NCBI GenBank assembly: GCA_963693365.1
Contig: CAVNZM010000001.1
Location: 2,790,001-2,854,000, forward strand
DNA from: Amoebidium appalachense
Taxonomy: Eukaryota; Ichthyosporea
Length of the DNA stretch: 64,000 bases
Direction of reading: 5' to 3'
The notes under the pieces were generated by a model. It was given only the letters and a program-made list of their open reading frames with translations, ran no database searches and had not been told where the DNA came from. Shown here piece after piece: positions 50,060 through 62,250 of the stretch; the stretch's first letter is position 1, and each line of letters begins with the position of its first letter. The position numbers and the translations under genes are program-made.

Positions 50060-50412
50060 TATGATGAAGACTCAAAAAAGCATACATAGATATCATTTGT
50101 ACGAGAAGAAACCGTTGACCATCTTCTGTGGGCTGTTGTCCGGCGGTCTGACGATGGTCTCCTGCTATACTCACTTGAGAAACTATATATTCGAATTTCA
50201 TTTTGCTCGCAAAAATTATTTTTCAATTCTATTGGTGGTTATGGAGCCTGTGGCTGCACGTTGCCTTCATCAACGGATCAATAAACCCGAGTCAAAGGAA
50301 AAAAAAATTATTCATGAATCAGTGACACAGGGCCTATGTAGGCTGCCCAGTGCTGTTTTTCATGTTTAAATTTCATCTTTTTACTGGATAACTCGTGAAA
50401 TGTTATAGTTTT

Positions 50413-50572
50413 AGGGGTGTCATATACTACGATGGCGCTCATTGTTGCCTAGCATGTACATATGTCACTGGCTGCATTTGATTGGCTGTGCTGGAAAACG
50501 CAGTAGGCCGTCGAATGTGGCTGGCAGGCTGGGCCTCCGGCAGTGTCCACGCAATAAAAAGTGTGTAAACCC
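50413..50572. mobile_element. Short inverted-repeat element, copy 2
   Basis: It shares AGGGGTGTCA, the block from CATGTACATATGTCACTGGC onward, and the terminal CAATAAAAAGTGTGTAAACC with the copy at 52777-52907, with a small internal insertion. Confidence 0.65.
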
Positions 50573-50613
50573 CCCTTCTTCGTCCATGTTTCGAATATGG
50601 CCTCCCGCTACGT

Positions 50614-50746
50614 AGTAAACCGCTCGAATTTGGGACGATTTGAATGTCCAGAATGCTTGGATGTTCCAGAAAAAGCTAAAAATAGCTACCAATAAGCGCT
50701 CGATCAGCGATGACGGAAAAAGTGTCCCAAATTCGAGCGGTTTACT
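50614..50746. mobile_element. 133-bp element with perfect 23-bp terminal inverted repeats
   Basis: Positions 50614-50636 (AGTAAACCGCTCGAATTTGG and so on) are the exact reverse complement of 50724-50746. No coding capacity. It behaves like a MITE; the target-site duplication is not clear. Confidence 0.75.
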
Positions 50747-52776
50747 GTACTCTTGTGTGCGGCCCGTGACGGCAACAGCGCGCGGCGCTTCGGGAATTCG
50801 ATTCCTTTCAGCGTGAATTCATCCAGTTCATCTCTCGGGGAAAAAAAAGGCCTTCGCTTTTGTTTTCATTTGGTTAGGCTTCCTTCTTAACATCCGTTGT
50901 TGCAATTCTTTCCTTTTTTAGACCCTGTTCCCATTTCTAAAGTTCGTGTCCTGTACCCAATCTGTCTCCCATTCAGAGATATCCTTTTAAATATTTTTCT
51001 ACTTTATTTTTCTCTTCCCCTATTTATCAGCAGTATGTTACTTGGTTTCATACTCAATATCCTTTGCTTCATCGTTGTGATAAAGAGTATCATGGTAGGA
51101 CTCTTGAGCCTGTGCTTCTTTTTATATTAGAGACTCGTCTATTTTCTCTACAATCGTTATGTATATTAGCTACTTATGTTCATCCTTCCTCTCGTAAACC
51201 TACCACACTTGCCGATTTTGCCATTCTAACCCCTTCGTGTGATATTGCTTGGAAATGCTTATTTTGGCGTTGTAACCTTTTAGTTTCCATAAATGTTTGT
51301 GTCACTTTTGTGCAGAACCTTTTTCTCGGAAACATCTAGAAAAATGTATTTATTTATCTCGAGATTCTTCCGTTAGAAAAATTCGAATAAAGTCATTATA
51401 AAAACAAGAAATTCGAAGACTAGCTTATTTAAATTAATCCTGATATTACTTCTTTAAACCCGAGTCAAAAGAAAAAATGGTTCGTTTTTAAACGGGTTTT
51501 CTTTGAGGAACGGCCGCAGCCACGACGACGAAGTGACATGTGGAATTCGAACTGCCAGCTACTTTGCATTCCGATTGGTTAGTCTCTAGGTATGGCTTAG
51601 CCAATCACTTCTCTGTACGTAAATGTAAGTGCAATGATTGGTCCTGTTTAAGTGTAGCCATATTTGGTCTTTACATTCCCCTGTAGCCAATCGGATGTTG
51701 TGAGCCATATCCTGCGTGTATATAAACCGCTAGCCCGCAGATTCGTAGGCCTCTCAGTCGCTGGCACTGCTCCTGAGCAGAATGTGTCCTTAGTCTAGCA
51801 AGTTGGCAGGGCCTCCTGAGGCCCGTAAACGGTTGTTTTCTCTAGTTAAGTATTTTGTTTTTCCCGCCCACCCTCCCTTGAGTGACTGTGGTGATGGCCT
51901 GCCATCTAAAATGTGTCTCCTTGGAGAGCACATGTGTTTGTGTGTGCAGCCTAGGCATCTACACACGACACTGCAAGTAATCTATCCCCTTGCTGGGGCG
52001 AGTAAAGAGTGACGGCACAAGAAAAAGTTTTTCATTGCTCCTAAGTATGCCGTGCATACTTGCATATCTTTCCATTGAATAGATCCCGTCTGCAAAAGAA
52101 AAAAAAGTTCATCCGACTGTGGCGTAGAGACACGAGTCAAGGTGTAATGATCGCAGGCGCCTGCATTTAATATGGCGCCAATTAAACAGCGCACCTCTTC
52201 TTGGGGGAAGTGGTCCAACTTTTTTATAATATCCAAATGCGGGAACACCATTCATAATCATGAGATACTTTTTGTATATCATTCGTACGGTAGTGCTCTT
52301 TGCGAAACATATTGGCTCAGTATGGCAAACTAATGAGCATAAATATTAACACGTTTCATTGAATAATGATAAATGTAAAGAAGACGGATCCGGAATAACC
52401 ATTGATATTAATATTGACTTTGAACCTTCGTTTGCTTTTTTTTTTTTTGCACTTTAAAAATGTGTTTACCTTACCGGTGTAGGGGGAGCAACCTAACACG
52501 TACTGACGTGTTGCCGCACGTGCGACGTTTAACATCTGTTTACTCGCGGCTGCATATCTATCAATAAATGCAACCTGTTAGCTAATGTATTAGAACCGGA
52601 GGTTATTGGCGGTTTTATTCTCTTTTCTTCATCTCTTCCTCAATATATCCGTTTTAAGATGACTATCCTAGATCACCTTATTAATGCTGCACAGTATGAT
52701 ATTGTGATCCGGTGCCTTAACTTTCTGTCGGAGCTACCGATGCTAGCATCTGCTTACCCATAATGTGTAGGCTAAT

Positions 52777-52907
52777 AGGGGTGTCAGATACTAAGCATGT
52801 ACATATGTCACTGGCTGCATTTGATTGGCTGTGCTGGAAAACGCAGTAGGCCGTCGAATGTGGCTGGGCCTCCGGCAATGTCCACGCAATAAAAAGTGTG
52901 TAAACCC
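52777..52907. mobile_element. Short inverted-repeat element, copy 3
   Basis: About 131 bp, almost identical to 50413-50572 from CATGTACATATGTCACTGGC to the terminal GTGTGTAAACCC. Confidence 0.65.
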
Positions 52908-54267
52908 TTTAACATCTACTCAGGCGGCAAAAAAAGAAAAAGAAAAAAAAGAAAGGAGACACCGCCTCAGTAGGTGGTAGGGGAGCAACGTCTGTGTCAG
53001 ACTCTGTGACTTCTTCCTTATTTTAAATTTTCTTCTTTCAAGAAAAAAGATAAATTGCTTTTCTCGATAATGATTTGTCAAGGATATTTCTTTTTCGAAC
53101 TTTTTCTATCCTATAGGCTATCACGCCAGCCTGTCAGGGTACAGTTCAACTTCATGGTGCCCGATTCAAAATGACCTGACCAGCAATTGGCATATCATAA
53201 AATATCCATCTTACTTTATAGACTCCAGAATTTCGATACAAATTTAATGTCCTGCCGGGCAGAAACCTGTCAACGTCTATTAGCCACATAGTACGTAAGG
53301 AAGGCATATCACAAGTTAGTTGTTTTTGCAGCACGGTAATATTAATGTTGCTGAATAGTCATCTTTTGTTCCGTTCATTAACCCCAGGAACCCACACCGA
53401 CTGTACAGAGATTAAGTAGTTGAACCTGGAAAAATAAATACATGCTAGATATTTGATGCTGAAATATTTGAAAATTACGTTCTGGGTTTCATGCGGGACC
53501 GGCAGCAGGCTGGTTCAAGTGTAACAAGCGAACAGTGAGGCTGAGATCCATGCAGCTAAAGTTTCCGAAGGCTTAGCTGCGCACAGAACGCGATCACATA
53601 CGCGTACGTTGGTAAATATGTTTAGTCTTACGTCTGAGTGGATCTTTGAGTAATGTTATGCTATGCCATATGCATAACAATCTTGCACTTCTTATTACCT
53701 GGTTCCTAAAGCTTCAAGACCTGGTATCTAAGCCTCACTGAACCACTGGGCGGGTTTTAGGTTCCATTTCCTTCTTGGTCGTTGTGCTTCGCCATTGAAC
53801 GACAACTTCACACTTTTACACTTGCACCAACCTGTACAACACGTACCTTGGCAGTCGCGCTAAAATCCAGAACAACACACACCTCTGGCTACATTCCACG
53901 AGAAGCACTTGCGATCTCTCACGACAGCAGGTGGTTCATCGTTTATATACACAGCCCCTACCCACGTTGGGAACCGTGCTTCTGGCAAGTTTTTACACAT
54001 TCCCTTGTAGGCTAAGGTAGTACATTGGTAATTGAACTCGACCATAGTTGTTAAAGCGCATTTTTATTGCACATATTCGACATAGATGATTATATGAAAC
54101 AGCCAAGTTCCCCGTTTTGCAACACACCTTTCAAGTGCAGCCGCTATTACATGCCAGATAGGTCTTTCACTGCATGTTATCCATGTTGACCGCGCCTGTG
54201 CGGTCAGAACTCACTTCGATCGCTGGGCCACCAAGCCTACCCAAACTGAGGCTCACATGTGGAAAAA

Positions 54268-55434
54268 ATGCTCCTGGATGACAACGTTGTGACCTCGGGA
54301 CGAGTTAAAAAGAAGACCAAGTGTCTGCCTACTGCAAGAAGATCTAGCTCAGGAAGCCTGGAAGCAAACATGGAGTGGCGCCAGGACAAGTCTCTTGGAG
54401 AGGACTTAGGTGCTTGTCCTTTCTAGTTTTGCTGAGTGCTCGTTGGTGAGAGAGCTCAGGGTTTGATGTTTGGTTGAATCGCAGAACGGGTTTGCGTCCT
54501 AGTGGGTCTTGTAGCCATATCATTCATTGTTCTTTCAAGTTGTCTTTACCTGTTCCTTGCACACTGGAGCTTAGAGCGCGTAGGAAGATTCTGTTATTGT
54601 TCACGGTCTCGCCGTGAGGCTGATACCCCGCCGCCTGCTTTCATGGTGGTTTTCTGCAATACACTCTGGGTGTTGGGTATGCGAATTATTCGGCTGGTGG
54701 GTACCGGATGCTGACAAGATACTCAAAACAGATCAAGAGGATGAGGTGAACGACAAGGGTGGGGACGACTTGACCACCAGTATGTTTCATGACCCTCCCT
54801 TTTCTCCTTGTTTGTGAATAGCCGCTGGAAGGACAGGGGAGAGTGGGAGAAGAGAAACTGGGCGTCAGATTGGTGGGGCATGGAACATGTGGGAACTTGG
54901 AGAAAAGGGTCAGGGGAGAAGGAAGGGTTTGGAGCTGGAATGTGGAGAGGATGAGGAGGGAAAGGGAGGTTGGGGGGCTCTATGGCCAGGATACGTCACC
55001 TTAACATGGAATTTATTGCAGACAATGTTCTTGGAGCAATGTAAAGCCTTTTGCACGTTTGCCTCACCACGGCGTGATGTGCCCAAGGAGCACGACAGGC
55101 ATTGGTGATGTACTCTCTCATTCCATGCGCAAGGCGCCAGTAACTTTCCTCTCTCTGTGCCAGGCACTAGTAACTTACGTGTTATGTTTTTTGGATGCTT
55201 GGTGCTAACAGGGGAATCCGGAAACAGTGAAATATGACAACCGCAGCCGGGCAGCCGTGCGACTGGAGAAGCGCAGAAACCTTATTAAGGAGAAGATTGA
55301 TTACGTTCGTGAGGTGTGTGGACCATTTAACCATTTGACTCCATGGCTATGCAAGAAGGGCATATTTTGACTAGCCACTCTTCTGCTCATAGGCTGCTTT
55401 GCATATGGCTCTGGGGTACTGCTTTGTGTGAAAG

Positions 55435-55476
<42 letters not shown>

Positions 55477-56960
55477 CCTCCCTCCCTCCCTCCCCTCCCT
55501 CCCCCCTCCCCCCTCCCTTCCCCCCCGCTCTCTCCACCCCCTCCCTGCCCCTCACACCCACCCCTTAAAAAAAAAACCTCCGCACACCCCAATTCGCTAA
55601 CAAGTCTCACCCACTCTCTCGCGCGACTGGGCACAGACGAACATCAGACACCACACGCACACAGGCACACACATGCTTGCGCGCACACCAGCGTAGTCAC
55701 ACACACATCTATCCCCCCCCCCCCTTCCCCCCAGGTCGAAACTCGGGTACTGTGGATGACGTGGGGCCCCCCTGAGGATGGGCTCTGCTTATTATGCATA
55801 CTCTTTATGTATGGCTTGCATTCTGCATCGTGTTATCCGTTTGTTCTTGTGTACTTCTTACTTTTTGACGCATTCAAACCCCCCCTTTCCCCCCCCCCCC
55901 TCCCCTCCTCTCCTCCGCTTCTCCCCACTTGTGTACCACCGCTGCCACTCTCCCCCCCCCCCCCCCCCCCCCCCCCCACACACACACCCTCCCCCAGCTC
56001 CTCTCAACACATCAACACCATCAAATCACACTGCTGTCGGGGCTCTGCTTATGACGCATACTGTGCGCATGGCTGATGTTGCATACTTGAATGTTTGCCT
56101 TTGCATGTGTCCTTCGTGTATGCATACTTCGTACCGTGTTCCGCATTCAACCCCCCCCCCCCCCCCCCCCCCCGCCGCTTTTTCTTTTCAGGCAATCCTC
56201 GTGTGTGTACGTTGCGTCTTTTCCGATATAGCTTTGACTTTAATGTACCACCTTCCCCCCTCCCCCCGCCCCCTCTCCCCCCCTCCTCCCTCCCCCCTTC
56301 CCCCCGGCCCTATTATCAACGTGTACACGTGCACGCTGCTCCGATCTGACAATGTTTTTTCCTGGCAGTGCTTGGCACCAGATGATACCCCACAGACCCT
56401 CTCACAGGCCAGCACGCTGCAGCTGGCAGCAAAGTTCATAGTCGATAACGAGCATGTGCTGGAAGGTGGGTCCATGCTTCATTACGTTAAAACCCCATCA
56501 AATACTAGCATTAGGAAAGTCTGTAGTTGTTATTTCCTTGCATAAGAAGGGTCATAATGTGGAGACCTTTTTCTAGGGGAGAGGGGGCGGGGGGGGGGGG
56601 GGGGGGGAGGGGGGGGGAGGGAAACGAAAGGGATGGGAGGGGTGAGGGGGCAGGGGAGAAGAATGAGGGGCCCAGGGGACGGGGGGCGGGGGGAGGGGGG
56701 AGTGGAGAGGACTTCTATTTCTATATGTCATCCTACCATATGACCGTTCTCTTTACCTCTCGCTCTTTCTTCACCCCCTCCCCCCCCCCCCCCCCCCCCC
56801 CCTCCCCCCTCCCTCCCCACCTCCCCCTCCCCCCAGGGTGCTTCGCCTTTGCCATAAACGCATAAGCCCACCCTATCATTCTCACACCTTCTTAAGGACG
56901 CTTTGTTCCTATCGTCCTGTTCACACGGAGTCGTTCATGAACAGCATGATAACACACATA

Positions 56961-56998
<38 letters not shown>

Positions 56999-57153
56999 GG
57001 CACACACACACGTCCCCGTATGTACAATTCATACACACAAACACACACACGTACACATACACACATGTTCCCACCACATGCTCCTACACACATGTGCGCA
57101 TGCACATACACAGACACACACAAACACAAACACTCAATCACGTGTGCACACAC

Positions 57154-57187
<34 letters not shown>

Positions 57188-57722
57188 ACCCCCCCAATAC
57201 ATACACACACACACAAGCGCACGCGCACACACTCACACAGGGGCAGGTTATGTCAAGCTACCCTCTGCCTTCCCCCCCCCCCCCCCCCCCCCCCCCCGCC
57301 CTACTCATTTCGGGGTTTCTTTGTTGTGACGGTTTAGATTTTGTCTTTTGGTGCCTCCTCCATATTTCCAACCCTCTAATGCATACCTCCCCCCCCCCCC
57401 CCCCCCCTCCCCCCCCCAAACACACACACACAACTCCCCCCTCAGAAACACAACACACGAAGTAACACACACACATCCGCAATGGAAAAAACATCACGTT
57501 GCCAAACACTGACACATCCCCCCACCCCCCCCACCCCCCCACCCCCCTCCAACCCCCCCAGAGTTCAAGCAGTCGATAGCTGATGAGATGCCTGAAAGGG
57601 CCATGGGAGACCTACTGATGATGTTAGATAAGGAGGGCAAGATTGTGCTGACCCTGCAGAATGCAATGGATTATCTGGAGGTGGGTGTGGGTGTGTGTGT
57701 GTCTCTCTGTGTGTGTGTGGAT

Positions 57723-57753
<31 letters not shown>

Positions 57754-58135
57754 GGGGGGGTTGGTGGGTGAGTGGGTGTGTGTGTGGGTGGGTGGGTGGA
57801 TGGGGGGGGGGGGATGCCTGTGTGTGTGCGTGCCTGCGAGCCTCGAGTGTCTGCCCCAGTATCCGTTTTGGTGTGTCCCCCACAACCCCTTTTCTGTTCG
57901 TGTCTGTTGCCTGCACATGTTTGAATGATGTCGTGTTTGAGTTTTAGTTTTCTCCGTATGTCTTATCCTCTGTGTTTTCCACTCTTTGATGCATATACCC
58001 CCCCCCCCTTTTTGCCCACCCCTGCCCTCACCTGAGGATGGGCTCTATTGATGCTGCATATCTTGTCTGTGCGTTATGTTATCCGGTCTGAGTTCGTACT
58101 TCTTATTGTGTATCACATCCCCCCCCAATCTCCTC

Positions 58136-58171
<36 letters not shown>

Positions 58172-59599
58172 CCTCCCTGACCGTGTCCCGCCCCTTTGCC
58201 CCCTTTCTTCGCCCCTCCCCCAACAACAACCTACCCAACGACCCTTCAGCCCCCCTGACTCTCTAGTTCAAGCTCCTCACGCCCCCCCCCCCCCCCCCCT
58301 CCCCCCCCCCCCCCCCCTTCTCCCCCCCTTCGTTCCCTCCCTCCCTCCCTCACGCCCTTCCCCCCCCCCCCCCCCCCCCCCCGGGCCCCCTTCCCGCTCC
58401 CGTCCGTATTTACGGATATTGTGAAAAGGGTGCACATACAGTCACACATGCACCATAGCCAACCACGTGTGTGACTGTTTGGGACTGCACGTCGACGTCA
58501 AAGGGCAAATAATGGTAATGGCCTGACTTCCGCACAGTTTCGTTTTTAGTGTTTTGTTGTATTTCACTTTTTTGTTTTTTTGGTGTGTGGGTGTGGGTGG
58601 GGGTGGGTGGGTGGGTGGGTGGGTGGGTGGGTGTTCCCCCCCCCCCCCCCCCCCCTACCTTTTGGGCGGAGGGGGGGGGGGGGGGAGGCTAGATCTAACT
58701 GAATCTTGGCAGGAGGATTCGGATGCACTTAAAGACAGACCGTTTCTGGACCTGGTACACACCCCGGACAGAGAAAGGGTGTCTCCTGCTTTGGCTGAGG
58801 TATAACACAATATGCACACATAGTCCTCTTTGTGCACCATACACACACCGCACGCGCGCACATGCGCGCACACACACATGCATGTACACACAAACCCATG
58901 CACGGATGCACGCACACAACACACACACACACATAGCGCAGACACACACGCACACACAAGCGGGCACGCAGGTGAGCACGCACACACACACTTATGCGCA
59001 AACACACAAACCGATAGTGAGTGGAAAAGAGAGCGAAAGAGAAAGGGGGGCGGGGGGGGGGGGGGGGGGGGGAGAGGGAGGGAGGGAGGGAGGGAGAGAG
59101 AGAGAATGAGAGAGAGAGGGAGGGAGGGAGGGAGGGAGATGTGTGTACACGTTTGCGTGCATGCACCCGTTTATGTTTGCTTGCCCACCTTGGCTCTGCT
59201 ACGCTCCCCCCCCCCCCCCCCCCCCCCCCCATCTCTTGCCATCCTACCTTTCTGTGTATTACCTCCGTCTCACCAACCCATGCAACCATCTCCCACCTCT
59301 ACCATCGTGGCACTTCTCCCTCACACATGTCTTTTTCTCAACCACACATGGTTGCAAATGTATTCCCAATTTGTGGATTATGTGCACGTGTGCACGGTCA
59401 TAGTGCTGTCTGATGTTATGTTTTACGTGCAGCTGGGAGGTCAGATCAAGCGATTTCCTTGCAAGCTGGTGGCAAAGGTGGGTCCCTCTCAAGGCTAGCA
59501 AGAACATAAGCCCACCTGCTATGTCTTGCTTCTATGCTTGGCACCTTGAATGCACACCTACCTCCTCGCTTCCCCCTCTCGCCCCCTCCCCCTTCCTCT

Positions 59600-59666
<67 letters not shown>

Positions 59667-61249
59667 ACACACACACACTAGCCAATTCGCCTCTCTCCCG
59701 GTTTGGCTTTCCACCCCCCCATGCGATCATCCTTCTCATGCGAACTCGATGGTTGCGTTGGCAGGCACTTGTATGGTAATGGCACCATTTAAAGGTGATT
59801 TTGTTTGCAAGATGTGTCATTGACTGTCCTGGTGTAGGAATGTTCAAAATAGATATAAATTCTAAACCAACAGCAAGACGTGGATAAAACTATTAAACCA
59901 TTAACACGCTGTGGACAAAATAGTAAACCAATAGCACGACTTAAGGATCCAGCCACCCACCATCATTTTAGTACTTACACCATCATGTGTTGCTATTTTA
60001 GGGCGGGGACATCTACCAGTATGACGTGAGGATCCAGCTAGTCAGCTACAACGACACAGACCACATCATGCTGTCTGCAATGCGGGCATTCAAGTGCCAG
60101 AAGCTAGGTGTGAAGATGTGGACAGTATATTGAGTCCCCCCCCCCCTCCTTTTCTCCCCGAACACAGACGAGCAGAGGGAAGTAAGGGGTGTGTGTGAGG
60201 GGTTCGTGCGTGTGTGTGTATGTGTTTGTGTGTACATATAGACACTGTATTGAGTCCCTCCCCCCCTCACCCCCCCCCCCCCCCCCCCCCTTCCCCCCCC
60301 CCGCTGCCGCCGCTGCCGCCGTGTGTGGTTTGCACTCTGTATTGTGTTGTCCGTCACCAAGGTACACTTCATGAGTGTATACTTCGCACTCTATAACGGA
60401 TTTGATTCTAGCCCCCCCCCCCCCCCTCCCCCCCCCCCCCCCCCCATCATCCTCCCTCCTGGCGCTCCCACTGCCCCAATTAAGAGGACGGGGTATGATT
60501 TGCTTGTTGTATAATGTGTTTGGATTTGCATTCCATAGATGTGCGGCCATGTTGCCCGTGCGCCTGTGTGCATTTGTTTTCCGTACTTGTGCTACACCCT
60601 TCAACAATTCTTTTTTGATACGGGCTTGTCCATGTGCCATGGTTGGTTGTTTTTTTGTTTTGGGCGCGGGAGGGGGGAAGTTTTGGTGGGGGGGGGGGGG
60701 GGGGGGGGGGGGGAGGGGTGGAGAGGGGGGCGGTGGAGGGATTTGTGTTTGTGCTTGTATCCCCCCATAGGCTGATACTCCCATAACTATATACCGTCCT
60801 TTTATGCAGCACATACCCTTTGCACCAAATAATAAATACGGATATTCGTTGTCCCCGTTACATCAATCCCTGTGCATGTTCACGATACTTACACAACATG
60901 TTTCATATGTTTTATATGACGTATTTTGCTTCAGTTGTTCCTTTCCCCTCACTTTCCACGACTAACCCCCTTATCCAGAGGAGGGCAAGGTGCTTGGGGA
61001 TGGGCACGAGAGCAGCTACACTGCATGGGTCATCTGTGAGCCCGACGGCACAATCACACACGCCGGCTCATCGGCAGGTGACAGCTGTATGTTGGAGCCC
61101 CCCCCCCCCCCCCCAAAAAAAAAAAAAAAAAAAAAAAAACCGAAACACACACGCATGCACGCACACACACAGGGAGCCTTTCTCTCTCTCTCTCTCTCTC
61201 TCCCCCCCCCCCCCCCCCCCCCCCCCCAAAACCCCAACCCCCCCTCCCA

Positions 61250-61306
<57 letters not shown>

Positions 61307-61648
61307 CTCTCTTTCTCTTTCACGCACGCATGCACACACACACATGCGCACGCGGGCACACACACACACACACACGTGAACGTGGACATTCGCATTCAAA
61401 TAAAGCAGTATCTGAGTTGAGGTTTGCACACCCAGTTGTCAGGGTTTGAGTTCTTGCCAAGCTTATATTGTTGCTGCCCCCTGGTCACGTTTTTGTACCC
61501 TGCCTACCCCATTCACTCCATCTAACCACCCCCCATTGTCACAGTGGTGTTTGGCTACCCCTCAGCCAGTCTTGTGGGCCAGTCCTACTACAAGGGCATC
61601 CATCCAGACGACATAGCTACCGTCGCTAAAATGCACCTGTATGATTAT

Positions 61649-61696
<48 letters not shown>

Positions 61697-62235
61697 ACAG
61701 CACCACCACCACCATCACGACCACAGAAGGGCAGGGGGTAGTAAAGAGAGAGAAAAAAAGTTCGCAGCTAAAAGAACTGTCTGGCTGGGTTTGGATCCGG
61801 CCTGAATATGAGCCTGTGCTTGTGCAGTGCCATTGGTGGTGTTCTATTCCCTTTTGGCTGTGCGTGGGCTCCATTACAAATAGATATGTCTATGGGCTCC
61901 ACACCACGTACGCTTGAGAAGTGCTATGTTGCCTGATTGTGAGGGAATGGGCAAAGGGAGGGGGCTTGGGGTATGTTGGTGCATGTTCCCTTTGTATTAA
62001 AATGCATGTTGCACAATGCTAACGAACACATGTCGGTGTTTTGTCCCTTGTGTGTGCATTTATCATAACTCTTAACACTCGTGCAGCACACGTTCTGTTT
62101 GTTGCCTGTGACTCTAACCACCATTTCACATACACACAGGCTGATAGTACGTGCAGCCCAGTCCTCATACCTGTACTACCGCGCACAGACAAAGGGCGGT
62201 TTCTGGGCCTTGGTCGATGCTCTGGCCGTGCCCTG
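54268..62235 (+). CDS. bHLH-PAS transcription-factor-like gene (3' partial; 5' exons tentative)
   Basis: Firm exons, all phase-consistent: 55212-55313, 56369-56465, 57562-57680, 58713-58799, 59433-59477, 60002-60107, 60979-61077, 61545-61638, 62140-62235. Exons 1-2 encode a basic helix-loop-helix: a basic region with LEKRRNLI, helix 1, a short loop, and helix 2 [19 protein letters not shown]. Exons 3-6 give a PAS domain ([44 protein letters not shown]). Exons 7-9 start a second PAS domain ([45 protein letters not shown]), close in layout to CLOCK/ARNT-type PAS-B. bHLH-PAS proteins dimerise and bind E-box-like DNA in the nucleus. A likely first exon is 54268-54409 (ATG 54268, [16 protein letters not shown] and so on, donor GTGCTT), but its phase does not join 55212 directly, so at least one exon between them is unresolved. 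The gene continues to the right of the window. Confidence 0.82.
55735..55878 (+). repeat. Poly-C-tailed dispersed repeat (PAS gene intron, copy 1)
   Basis: The head GTCGAAACTCGGGTACTGTG matches GCCGAAACTTGGGTACTGTG at 9133-9152. The body CTGAGGATGGGCTCTGCTTA and tail GCATTCAAACC run into poly-C. Confidence 0.75.
56037..56150 (+). repeat. Poly-C-tailed dispersed repeat (PAS gene intron, copy 2)
   Basis: It shares GGGCTCTGCTTATGA, GCTGATGTTGCATACTTGAA and GCATTCAA-poly-C with the copy at 32247-32380. Confidence 0.75.
58032..58119 (+). repeat. Poly-C-tailed dispersed repeat (PAS gene intron, copy 3)
   Basis: It starts CTGAGGATGGGCTCTATTGA, has GTTATCCGGTCTGAGTTCGT and ends in poly-C. Shorter and more diverged than the other copies. 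Confidence 0.6.
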
Positions 62236-62250
62236 GTAACAACCCCACCC

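Larger units (their letters stand above)
49381..54267. other. Unique non-coding region with small inverted-repeat elements
   Basis: Apart from the inverted-repeat elements listed separately, it has CCAAT/ATTGG motifs near 51570-51690 and a TATATAAA at about 51718, which together look like a promoter without a recognisable downstream gene. A T-rich segment lies at about 50880-51350, where a 91-residue frame (51064-51339) has no known domain. I see no supported gene. Confidence 0.5.

Noticed and set aside
51064-51339. Possible degenerate retroelement frame
   Set aside because: A 91-residue T-rich frame without recognisable reverse transcriptase, integrase or transposase motifs.
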